Origin: an uncultured Oscillospiraceae bacterium
GTDB lineage: Bacteria; Bacillota; Clostridia; Oscillospirales; Acutalibacteraceae
DNA length: 5,350 nt
Direction: 5' to 3'
NCBI GenBank assembly: GCA_902495835.1
Contig: CABUYS010000093.1
Coordinates: 1 to 5,350, forward strand
Made by a program: the position numbers and the translations under genes. The notes under the pieces are model-generated. The model searched no databases, had not been told where the DNA came from, and was given only the letters and a program-made list of their open reading frames with translations. Positions 1 through 5,301 of the stretch are shown piece by piece (the first letter of the stretch is position 1; the number at the start of each line of letters is the position of its first letter).

Positions 1-144
1 AAATTCAAACTGAAAAGGTTCTAATAATATTCCTGTACTGAAATAAATTCCCTCAAATATGAACATCGCTATACATGATAAAATCAAAACTACATCAAAT
101 AAATTCAAGTGTTTGTACAGTAGAATATGATAAAAATTTACTCT
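1..144 (-). pseudogene. Truncated copy of the 58-aa membrane-type ORF, running off the left edge
   Basis: This is 48 open minus-strand codons, from just after an in-frame TGA (145-147) to the window edge. The last 40 codons (from base 120) align without gaps to codons 17-56 of the neighbouring 58-aa ORF: LY-[K/E]-HL, then a hydrophobic stretch, then GIYFSTGILLEPFQFEF. There is no upstream ATG with a ribosome binding site. The only internal ATG (64-66) would give a short peptide lacking most of the conserved part. I infer a duplicated 3' end of a gene without its 5' end. It could instead be a gene fragment joined to sequence left of the window. The protein family is not recognised. Confidence 0.45.
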
Positions 145-266
145 TCAAATTCAAACTGAAAAGGTTCTAATAATATTCCTGTACTGAAATAAATTCCTCC
201 CAATACGAACGTCACTCTACATAATAATATTAAAATTTCCTTACACGAAACCAAGTGTTCGTATAA
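1..266 (-). repeat. Tandem repeat array A (146-bp period, about 1.8 copies, leaves window at left)
   Basis: The first 51 bases recur exactly at 147-197, an offset of 146. The match continues in diverged form to 120 and 266 without any insertion or deletion. Read on the minus strand, both copies encode the same hydrophobic C-terminal segment. The exact block encodes GIYFSTGILLEPFQFEF, and the 24 codons before it show conservative changes such as V/I, V/A, I/V and L/F. The period is not a multiple of three, so the copies sit in different frames. The segments 121-146 and 267 onward are not shared. The array starts at the window edge, so more copies may lie to the left. Confidence 0.85.
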
Positions 267-314
267 GGGACGTTTGTCTAAGCACTTAGGTATCAGTACA
301 ACCGCACGGGTCAT
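138..314 (-). CDS. Small hypothetical membrane-type protein, 58 aa
   Basis: ATG at 312-314 opens 58 codons closed by TAA at 138-140. An in-frame TAA lies four codons upstream, so this is the only start. The protein has a polar, basic N-terminal third (starting MTRAVVLIPK), then one hydrophobic stretch of about 20 residues (roughly residues 27-49) that could span a membrane. It ends in an acidic aromatic tail, EPFQFEFEE. Codons 17-56 are repeated, diverged, in the neighbouring copy, which supports a coding past. A promoter-like pair lies at 361-390, giving a leader of about 40 nt. Against it being active: no Shine-Dalgarno site precedes the ATG (only an A-rich run), and the first 16 codons have no counterpart in the second copy. 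The family is not recognised. It may be a live small gene or a duplicated gene tail with a fortuitous start. Confidence 0.42.
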   Translation of the reverse strand: MTRAVVLIPKCLDKRPLYEHLVSCKEILILLCRVTFVLGGIYFSTGILLEPFQFEFEE

Positions 315-360
315 TTTATTTTTTTAAAGCGCGTAAAAATATGCAAATCCCTTGAAAAAT

Positions 361-390
361 TTTATATGGAGATAAAAACTTAAACGACAA
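361..390 (-). promoter_or_regulatory. Possible promoter for the 58-aa ORF
   Basis: On the minus strand, TTGTCG (385-390) is followed after 18 bases by TATAAA (361-366). The -35 matches the consensus at 4 of 6 positions and the -10 at 5 of 6. Transcription would start near 354 and reach the ATG at 314. The region is very AT-rich, so a chance match is quite possible. The rest of 315-473 shows no other feature I can support. Confidence 0.35.
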
Positions 391-473
391 TGTTTCATTT
401 TTTTAGCGTTTGATTTTTAAATGAGCCGAAAAAACTGAAAATTTGAATACAAAATTTATATCTAAACATAAAG

Positions 474-496
474 AAAGCCCAGTGATACCGGGCTTT
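474..496 (-). terminator. Intrinsic terminator after tRNA-Val
   Basis: A perfect 7-bp stem (AAAGCCC at 474-480 with GGGCTTT at 490-496) encloses a 9-nt loop. On the minus strand the stem is followed by a T-rich stretch beginning CTTTATGTTT. It lies 28 bp beyond the tRNA-Val 3' end, so it most likely ends the ASCH gene-tRNA-Val transcript. Confidence 0.75.
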
Positions 497-524
497 GGGT
501 TGTATCAAAAAATACGTCTTATTA

Positions 525-601
525 TGGTGGACACAAAGGGACTCGAACCCTTGACCTCTCGCGTGTGAGGCGACCGCTCTAACCAGCTGAGCTATGCGTC
601 C
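525..601 (-). tRNA. tRNA-Val, anticodon CAC
   Basis: This is a full cloverleaf of 77 nt including an encoded CCA. The acceptor stem is GGACGCA with UGUGUCC, with one G-U pair. The D stem is GCUC/GAGC and the T arm has UUCGAGU in a AAGGG/CCCUU stem. The anticodon CAC (565-567) reads GUG valine codons. The top pair of the anticodon stem is a G27-G43 mismatch, leaving four pairs there. The gene lies 14 bp after the ASCH gene stop with no promoter of its own that I can see, so it is probably cut from the upstream transcript. Confidence 0.96.
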
Positions 602-615
602 GGATTATCAACAAA

Positions 616-975
616 TTAGTTTAAAAGCTCTCCTCTTAGATACTTTATACCAATAGCACAGCAACCCTCGGATTTCACTAGTTCAGAACCTGGAAAATTA
701 TTATAAACTTTTAAAGCTTCATCGAAAGATTCGGCAAAAGGAATCATGTTCTTAAATCCTTCAGCATCTAGCATATCTTCAAAACTTTTGTAAAAATTCA
801 AATAAGTTATTTTTACCACAACAAATTCGCCTGAAGCCTGAAACAACAGCTCTTCTCCTATCTTGAATCCTCTGATATAATCAGATACAACTCTTCCGTC
901 GGCCTTTTTACTGCCGTCAATTATGCATTTGAAAAGAGGGATATCGGCATTATTTATGGATTTTAATTTGTACAT
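616..975 (-). CDS. ASCH-domain protein, 119 aa
   Basis: The whole protein fits a stand-alone ASCH domain (PUA-like beta-barrel fold). Seen in the sequence are an N-terminal strand, the GSKKADGR loop (residues 21-28; the usual family form is G-x-K-x-x-E-G-R), a KIGEELLF strand near 38-45, the YKSFEDML helix, and a C-terminal CCAIGIKYL strand. ASCH domains are thought to bind RNA or nucleotides. One relative, E. coli YqfB, is an N4-acetylcytidine amidohydrolase, but I cannot assign that activity here. ATG at 973-975 is the better start: AGGTGA (981-986) lies 5 nt before it and matches the anti-Shine-Dalgarno. A GTG at 982-984 would add three residues but sits inside that site. The gene is followed 14 bp later by tRNA-Val, and its upstream region is a 284-bp repeat array. 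Confidence 0.85.
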   Translation of the reverse strand: MYKLKSINNADIPLFKCIIDGSKKADGRVVSDYIRGFKIGEELLFQASGEFVVVKITYLNFYKSFEDMLDAEGFKNMIPFAESFDEALKVYNNFPGSELVKSEGCCAIGIKYLRGELLN

Positions 976-1000
976 ACCATTCACCTGAAAATAATTAAAT

Positions 1001-1565
1001 CAGTAATCAAAAAAAGAAATGCTTTCAAAGTAAAATTCAAACCTGAACTATAAAAATTTATAAAAGGCAACCAAATAAACTAATTCTTTAGTTAAAACAT
1101 ACATTCAAAAAAGCTATACCAAATTCATTGTTTCAAAAGCCTAAAACATTTTAAGAGTAGGATTTTGACTTGAATTCTCTACTTAAAGAAACATAACTTC
1201 TTTGAATTTACATTTTACACATAAAAATTTTTACTTCAAGTTCACATTATAAACCGGTTACTAATACAATAGCTACAGCCTCAGTAATAAAAAATTTAAA
1301 AAACGCTTTCAAAGTAAAATTCAAATATGAACCATAAAAATTTATAAAAGACAAACAAATAAACCAGTTCTTTAGTTAAAACATACATTCAAAAAAGCTA
1401 TACCAAATTCATTGTTTCAAAAGCCTAAAACATTTTAAGAGTAGGATTTTGACTTAGATTCTCTACTTAAAGAAACATAACTTCCTTGAATTTACATTTT
1501 ACACATACAAATTCTTACTTCAAGTTCACAATATAAATCTATTACTAATACAATAGCCACGGTCA
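1001..1565. repeat. Tandem repeat array B (two copies, 284-bp period)
   Basis: Copy 1 (about 1001-1278) and copy 2 (about 1282-1565) align at a constant offset of 284 bases from 1021 to 1277, with about 19 differences and no gaps (about 92% identity). One block, 1084-1171 and 1368-1455, is identical over 88 bases. The differences cluster at the right-hand end, where a minus-strand reading frame is found. Both copies keep a TTGAAG-16-TAAAAT pair on the minus strand (1212-1239 and 1496-1523) that could act as a promoter toward the ASCH gene. Together with the two gene-tail remnants, this accounts for the gene-free stretch between the ASCH gene and the tRNA pair. I see no insertion-sequence ends, transposase or CRISPR-like spacing. 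Confidence 0.88.
1208..1375 (-). pseudogene. Array B copy 1: decayed hydrophobic gene tail with an internal stop
   Basis: Forty-two open minus-strand codons run from 1375 to 1250, starting after a TAA. They contain a hydrophobic stretch (AFFKFFITEAVAIVLV) and then meet TAA at 1247-1249. After that stop the same frame continues CELEVKIFMCKM to a second TAA at 1208-1210. Copy 2 has TAT where copy 1 has the first TAA and is otherwise alike, so copy 1 appears to be a nonsense-mutated version. There is no credible start codon or ribosome binding site. I do not recognise the family. Confidence 0.35.
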
Positions 1566-1632
1566 AGGTATTTAAAAACATCTCAACCACAGCTATACTA
1601 AATGTAAAGACTATATAGAAGCACTCATAAAA
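1492..1632 (-). pseudogene. Array B copy 2: short hydrophobic reading frame (gene-tail remnant)
   Basis: Forty-six open minus-strand codons run from after a TAG (1633-1635) to TAA at 1492-1494. An internal ATG at 1579-1581 would give 29 residues: a hydrophobic core containing TVAIVLVIDLYC, then CELEVRICMCKM. No Shine-Dalgarno site precedes it. The tail is shared with copy 1, with two amino-acid changes in the last 12 residues (K/R and F/C). The pattern suggests a membrane-protein C-terminus that was duplicated. It could instead be a small expressed peptide. The family is not recognised. Confidence 0.35.
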
Positions 1633-1651
1633 CTAACACACAACTTTGCTA

Positions 1652-1680
1652 TGCAATGTATTACCAAAATAATACTTGCA
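1652..1680 (-). terminator. Strong bulged hairpin after tRNA-Glu, possible terminator or processing signal
   Basis: Arms TGCAA-(T)-GTATTA (1652-1663) and TAATACTTGCA (1670-1680) form 11 pairs with a single bulged base and a 6-nt loop. It lies 25 bp beyond the CCA of tRNA-Glu on the minus strand. No T run follows on that strand, so it is not a standard intrinsic terminator. It could end transcription with help, or protect or guide 3' trimming. Confidence 0.5.
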
Positions 1681-1705
1681 TCTAAACCTTATTTAAACAA
1701 ACAAT

Positions 1706-1780
1706 TGGTGACCCGGACGAGAATCGAACTCGTGTTACCGCCGTGAAAGGGCGGTGTCTTAACCGCTTGACCACCGGGCC
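1706..1780 (-). tRNA. tRNA-Glu, anticodon UUC
   Basis: This is a 75-nt cloverleaf including encoded CCA. The acceptor stem is GGCCCGG with CCGGGUC (one G-U pair). The anticodon stem is CCGCC/GGCGG around loop CUUUCAC, with anticodon UUC at 1745-1747. The T arm has the UUCGAUU loop in a CGAG-type stem. The gene lies 13 bp downstream of tRNA-Met and is almost certainly on the same transcript, driven by the promoter at 1921-1950. Confidence 0.97.
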
Positions 1781-1793
1781 GAATTTAAATAAC

Positions 1794-1870
1794 TGGTAGC
1801 GGCAGATGGATTCGAACCATCGACACTCCGGGTATGAACCGAATGCTCTAGCCAACTGAGCTATGCCGCC
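1794..1870 (-). tRNA. tRNA-Met (elongator type), anticodon CAU
   Basis: This is a 77-nt cloverleaf with encoded CCA. The acceptor stem is GGCGGCA with UGCCGCU, so position 1-72 is a weak G-U pair. The D stem is GCUC/GAGC and the anticodon CAU is at 1834-1836. The anticodon stem UUCGG/CCGGA lacks the three consecutive G-C pairs of initiator tRNA. The body differs from the usual tRNA-Ile2 with modified CAU, so elongator methionine is the best reading. It is the first gene after the promoter at 1921-1950, with a leader of about 44 nt. Confidence 0.94.
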
Positions 1871-1920
1871 ATCGTCGCAACCACAAAACACATATATTTA
1901 TGTATTCACAATGCTCTATC

Positions 1921-1950
1921 ATTATATCACTACTCTGATAATTTTGTCAA
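1921..1950 (-). promoter_or_regulatory. Sigma-A-type promoter for the tRNA-Met/tRNA-Glu unit
   Basis: On the minus strand a perfect TTGACA (1945-1950) and a perfect TATAAT (1921-1926) are separated by 18 bases. The bases TGA just before the -10 form an extended TGn element. Transcription is expected to start near 1914, giving a short leader before tRNA-Met. This is by far the strongest promoter visible in the window, as expected for stable RNA genes. Confidence 0.9.
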
Positions 1951-2001
1951 GAAAAAAATAAAAATAAATAAAAAAATATTTTAAGCAATGTAAACTAAAA
2001 T
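1951..2001 (-). terminator. Terminator of the lepA-hemW transcript
   Basis: Immediately after the hemW stop, ATTTTA (1978-1983) can pair with TAAAAT (1996-2001), extended by a G-C pair past one bulged A. The loop is about 9 nt. On the minus strand this is followed by some 27 nt of almost only T and A, with runs of five to seven T. The stem is AT-only and weak, but the U tract is unusually long. The tract ends exactly where the tRNA promoter -35 begins. Confidence 0.6.
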
Positions 2002-3108
2002 TTACCCCAAAATTCCCCCTATAACAAAGTTTGAAAGCAAAAATCCCTTTTTAGTGAGGCGTATTCCGTTTTTATCCGAAATCAACAAACCAAATCCAAC
2101 ATATTTCTCAGCGTTATTTAAATACTTTTGAGGAATATCTTTCCCAAATTTTTTCTTGAATTTTTCAAAATTAAGTCCTTCTGAAAGTCTCATTCTTAGC
2201 ATTATGTATTCAATTTCAGGCTCAAATTTTCCCTCTCGGTGCGTTTGAGGACATTCTACAAAATCTTTTAAAGAATTTTTGTAATAAAACCTTTGTCCCC
2301 CAAACAATGAATGTGCCGACGGCCCGATTCCGATATATTCTTCCAAATTCCAGTATTTTAAGTTGTGTTTGCTTTCAAAATTTGGCACGGAAAAATTCGA
2401 CACTTCATACTGATGATATCCTTTTTTAGACAAATAATCCACAGCAAATTCGTAAATTTCGGCGCTTTCGTCATCACTCGGCAAATTCAAATTATTACGA
2501 TTAATATAAAATTTTGTACCTTTTTCAATCTTGAGGAGGTATGCGGAAACATGTTTAATTTCGTTTTCGGTGCAAAAATCAACAAAATTTTTAACGCTTT
2601 CCTTAGTCTGATACGGAATTCCAAGCATTAAATCCAGCGAAATATTTTTTATACCTGCATTTTTTAACGACTTCACGGTCATAACAATATCGTTTTTTCC
2701 GTGTCGTCTTCCCAAAGATTTAAGCTCCTTTTCTGAAAAAGACTGAGCTCCTACAGACACTCGGTTTACTCCGAATTTTTTAAGCTCTTCAAAATCCATC
2801 GCCTCATAATCGGCAGGGTTGATTTCTATGGTTATTTCGGGCTCGGAAACTTTAAAATTTTTATATATACACTTTATTATAAGTCCGATCGTCTCGGTTT
2901 CAAGCAAACTTGGAGTTCCTCCGCCGAAATAAATCGTATCAACGGTATTTTTAGAAACCGCTCCCCATTTTTCGATTTCACGGCAAACGGCTTTTGCATA
3001 AATTTCGATATTTTTGGGAACAACCGAATAAAAATCACAATACGGACATTTACAAACACAAAAAGGTACATGAATGTAAATCCCCAAATTTTGATTATTC
3101 ACAATCAT
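2002..3108 (-). CDS. hemW: Radical SAM protein HemW, heme chaperone (formerly called oxygen-independent coproporphyrinogen III oxidase-like)
   Basis: 368 aa, close to the 378 aa of the E. coli protein. The 4Fe-4S site is CX3CX2C at Cys17, Cys21 and Cys24, within CVCKCPYCDF. The SAM-binding GGGTPS is at 62-67. Further family motifs follow: NPADYE, RVSVGAQSF, DLMLGIPYQT, YEVSNF and GIGPSAHS, then a C-terminal HemN_C-like region. HemW binds heme and is thought to deliver it to target proteins. It lacks the extra cysteine after the third cluster Cys that marks true HemN, so coproporphyrinogen oxidase activity is unlikely. Cys19 is an additional cysteine where E. coli HemW has Gln. The ATG start at 3106-3108 has only a weak site (AAGTGGGTG) close before it; GTG at codon 3 is an alternative. 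It lies 38 bp after lepA, a common pairing in Bacillota, and is probably translated from the same mRNA. Confidence 0.95.
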   Translation of the reverse strand: MIVNNQNLGIYIHVPFCVCKCPYCDFYSVVPKNIEIYAKAVCREIEKWGAVSKNTVDTIYFGGGTPSLLETETIGLIIKCIYKNFKVSEPEITIEINPADYEAMDFEELKKFGVNRVSVGAQSFSEKELKSLGRRHGKNDIVMTVKSLKNAGIKNISLDLMLGIPYQTKESVKNFVDFCTENEIKHVSAYLLKIEKGTKFYINRNNLNLPSDDESAEIYEFAVDYLSKKGYHQYEVSNFSVPNFESKHNLKYWNLEEYIGIGPSAHSLFGGQRFYYKNSLKDFVECPQTHREGKFEPEIEYIMLRMRLSEGLNFEKFKKKFGKDIPQKYLNNAEKYVGFGLLISDKNGIRLTKKGFLLSNFVIGGILG

Positions 3109-3146
3109 ACACCCACTTTAAATTTATTTGTAATTATCCTAATTTT

Positions 3147-4949
3147 TTAATCTTCTTCAAGCTTCAGTACCGACATAAATGCATCTTGAGGAATTTCTAC
3201 ATTTCCGAGTTGACGCATTCTTTTTTTACCTTCTTTTTGCTTTTCAAGAAGCTTCTTTTTACGAGTTATGTCTCCGCCGTAGCATTTTGACAATACATCT
3301 TTTCGCATTGCTTTAACTGTTTCTCTGGCAATTATTTTGCCGCCGATTGCCGCTTGAATCGGTACTTCAAAAAGTTGACGAGGAATCTTTTCTTTTAGTT
3401 TTTCAACCATTTTTCTTGCTCTGTGATATGCTTTGTCACGGTGAATTATAAATGACAATGCATCCACAACGTCTCCGTTTAACATGATGTCAAGCTTGAC
3501 CAAATTGGAATCCTCATATCCTGCCAACTCATAATCAAATGATGCATATCCTTTGGTTTTGGATTTTAGCACATCAAAAAAATCGTAAACAATTTCGTTA
3601 AGCGGAAGCTTGTAATGAATATCAACTCTGTCGGTATCCATGTATTTCATTCCTACATAAACTCCGCGTCTGTCCTGGCAAAGCTCCATAATCGAACCTA
3701 TATAATTTGAAGGTGCGTAAATATGAGCATCCGTTATAGGCTCTTGAGCAGACTGAATATTTGCGGGAGAAGGATAATTTGTGGGATTATCCACAAACAC
3801 AGTAGAGCCGTCGGTTAAATTGATTTTGTAAACAACGCTTGGAGCAGTGGTAATCAAATCAAGGTTATATTCTCTTTCCAAACGTTCTTGTATAATCTCC
3901 ATATGAAGAAGTCCCAAAAATCCGCATCTAAAACCAAATCCCAAAGCTGTCGATGTTTCGGGTTCGTAAGAAAGAGAAGCGTCGCTGAGTTTTAATTTTT
4001 CAAGAGCGTCTTTTAAATCTCCGTACTTTGAACCGTCCAGAGGGTAAACTCCGCAAAATACCATCGGGCTTACTTCACGGTAACCGGGCAAAGGTTTTTC
4101 TGACGGATTGTTTTTAAGAGTTATGGTGTCTCCGACTTTTGCCATGCTGACGGTCTTTATTGAAGCTGCAATATATCCGACTTCACCTGCCGTTAAACAA
4201 CCCGAAGGCTCCAAATTCGTGGCTTTTGACATACCGCATTCGGTAACCGTAAAGCTCTCGCCGTTAGCCATGAATTTTATAACGTCTCCCGTTTTAACTG
4301 TGCCGTCAACAATTCTTACGTAAACGACAACCCCCTTATATGCATCATAATATGAATCAAAAATAAGTGCTTTAAGCGGAGCGTTTTCATCTCCTTTGGG
4401 TGCGGGAACGTTCTTTACAATACTTTCCAAAACGTCCTTTACGTTAAGTCCTGTTTTTGCAGATACTCTCGGTGCGTCTTCTGCAGGAATTCCTATTACA
4501 TCTTCTATTTCACGGCAAACACGTTCGGGTTCAGCGCCGGGCAAATCAATCTTATTTATGACGGGAATTATTTCAAGTCCCGCGTCCAAAGCAAGATATG
4601 TATTTGCCAAAGTCTGAGCTTCTATACCTTGAGACGCGTCAACAACTAAAATAGCTCCTTCGCACGCAGCCAAAGACCTCGACACTTCATAGTTAAAGTC
4701 TACATGCCCGGGAGTGTCTATAAGGTTAAAAAGATATTCTTTTCCGTCGTCGGCGTTGTAGTAAAGACTCACTGCATGAGATTTTATGGTTATACCGCGT
4801 TCTCTTTCCAAATCCATATTGTCAAGAAGTTGATTTTCCATTTCACGCGAAGAAACGGAATCTGTTAATTCTAAAATTCTGTCCGCAAGCGTAGATTTTC
4901 CGTGGTCAATGTGAGCAATTATGCTAAAATTTCGTATATTTTCTTTCAA
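3147..4949 (-). CDS. lepA: Elongation factor 4 (LepA), ribosome back-translocating GTPase
   Basis: 600 aa from the TTG start, nearly the length of E. coli LepA (599). GTPase motifs, numbered from TTG: P-loop AHIDHGKST (12-20), RGITI switch I (51-55), DTPGH (78-82), NKID (132-135) and SAK (163-165). Domain II, the EF-G-like domains III and V, and the LepA-specific C-terminus follow, including ALGFGFRCGFLG, KGYASFDYE, the basic CYGGDITRKKKLLEKQKEGKKRM, and PQDAFM. It acts on the ribosome in the cytoplasm, affecting stalled elongation or 30S assembly. Start choice: TTG at 4947-4949 gives MKENIRNFSIIAH, like the E. coli N-terminus. An in-frame GTG (4959-4961) adds four residues but lies inside the Shine-Dalgarno sequence. 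hemW follows after 38 bp. No convincing promoter was found between the gene and the repeat array upstream. Confidence 0.97.
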   Translation of the reverse strand: MKENIRNFSIIAHIDHGKSTLADRILELTDSVSSREMENQLLDNMDLERERGITIKSHAVSLYYNADDGKEYLFNLIDTPGHVDFNYEVSRSLAACEGAILVVDASQGIEAQTLANTYLALDAGLEIIPVINKIDLPGAEPERVCREIEDVIGIPAEDAPRVSAKTGLNVKDVLESIVKNVPAPKGDENAPLKALIFDSYYDAYKGVVVYVRIVDGTVKTGDVIKFMANGESFTVTECGMSKATNLEPSGCLTAGEVGYIAASIKTVSMAKVGDTITLKNNPSEKPLPGYREVSPMVFCGVYPLDGSKYGDLKDALEKLKLSDASLSYEPETSTALGFGFRCGFLGLLHMEIIQERLEREYNLDLITTAPSVVYKINLTDGSTVFVDNPTNYPSPANIQSAQEPITDAHIYAPSNYIGSIMELCQDRRGVYVGMKYMDTDRVDIHYKLPLNEIVYDFFDVLKSKTKGYASFDYELAGYEDSNLVKLDIMLNGDVVDALSFIIHRDKAYHRARKMVEKLKEKIPRQLFEVPIQAAIGGKIIARETVKAMRKDVLSKCYGGDITRKKKLLEKQKEGKKRMRQLGNVEIPQDAFMSVLKLEED

Positions 4950-4956
4950 TATGGTA

Positions 4957-4967
4957 ATCACTTCCTT
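4957..4967 (-). promoter_or_regulatory. Extended Shine-Dalgarno site of lepA that decides the start
   Basis: The minus strand reads AAGGAAGTGAT, differing at one base from the ideal AAGGAGGTGAT. The GTG that could start a longer LepA is part of this site, so initiation there would have no spacing. TTG at 4947-4949 lies 7 nt beyond the site and matches known LepA N-termini. Counting from the AGGAAG core, the spacing is 11 nt, a little long. Confidence 0.6.
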
Positions 4968-5046
4968 TTGTTTAGAAATTATTTATCCGATTTTTAAGAT
5001 TTTTCGATATTTCACGCAGAGTATTGCATTTGCTTTTGACTAAAAA

Positions 5047-5163
5047 TCATTTTGCAACTTTCCTTAATGAATTTATTCTCCTGATGTTTTTTCTAGAGGC
5101 AGTTACGTTACATTTTTCAAAATATTCGAATACAACAGCTAAAATTTCTCGAGAAAATCGCAC
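5047..5163 (-). pseudogene. Array C copy 1: 38-codon reading frame (duplicated gene tail)
   Basis: From a possible GTG (5161-5163) 38 codons run to TGA at 5047-5049. The frame is open upstream to the previous copy's TGA at 5179-5181. The conserved core is SRKNIRRINSLRK, preceded by VRFSREIL and a hydrophobic-aromatic stretch. Within the core, the differences from copy 2 are mostly synonymous (AAC/AAT, AGG/AGA twice, TCA/TCT). Copy 1 stops two codons early because CAG became TGA. No ATG and no Shine-Dalgarno site are present, so I infer a gene-tail remnant. It may instead be a small basic peptide. The family is not recognised. Confidence 0.4.
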
Positions 5164-5178
5164 TTTATTTTCTTTGAT

Positions 5179-5301
5179 TCAAAACTGTTTCCCAATTTTT
5201 CTTAAAGAATTTATTCTTCTGATATTTTTTCTAGAGACAGTTGTATTGTATTTCTTAAAAAACCCAACTATCACATCTAAGATTTCCCAAGAAAATCGCA
5301 C
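5179..5301 (-). pseudogene. Array C copy 2: 40-codon reading frame (duplicated gene tail)
   Basis: From a possible GTG (5299-5301) 40 codons run to TGA at 5179-5181, ending SRKNIRRINSLRKIGKQF. A short hydrophobic part (EILDVIVGFF) precedes a strongly basic tail. The frame stays open upstream to the next TGA at 5317-5319. A third copy begins at the window edge (5320-5350 encodes the same last ten residues), so a parent gene may lie to the right. Start signals are poor, as in copy 1. Confidence 0.4.

Noticed and set aside
201..264. Inverted repeat ATACGAAC / GTTCGTAT, kept by wobble pairing in the second array A copy
   Set aside because: It looked like a conserved RNA hairpin, but the bases fall in codons of the repeated reading frame (E/K and V/I changes). 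The loop is about 50 nt, so coincidence is the simpler explanation.
311..353. A 12-codon TTG-started leader frame ending in ATGA overlap with the 58-aa ORF
   Set aside because: The AAGGGA site lies only about 2 nt before the TTG, too close to work. A short frame like this is expected by chance.
1682..1891. A 69-codon minus-strand open frame
   Set aside because: It lies across tRNA-Glu and tRNA-Met and simply translates their sequences. The two cloverleaf genes explain the region fully.
2365..2631. Plus-strand open frame opposite hemW
   Set aside because: It is a shadow of the hemW coding strand, with no ribosome binding site and low-complexity composition. The same holds for plus-strand frames at 2994-3290, 4108-4323 and 4396-4617, and for the minus-strand frame 2877-3071.
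5146..5157. Perfect palindrome TTTCTCGAGAAA as an operator upstream of lepA
   Set aside because: The corresponding site in copy 2 is TTTCCCAAGAAA, which is not palindromic. The palindrome is not conserved and falls in the repeated reading frame.
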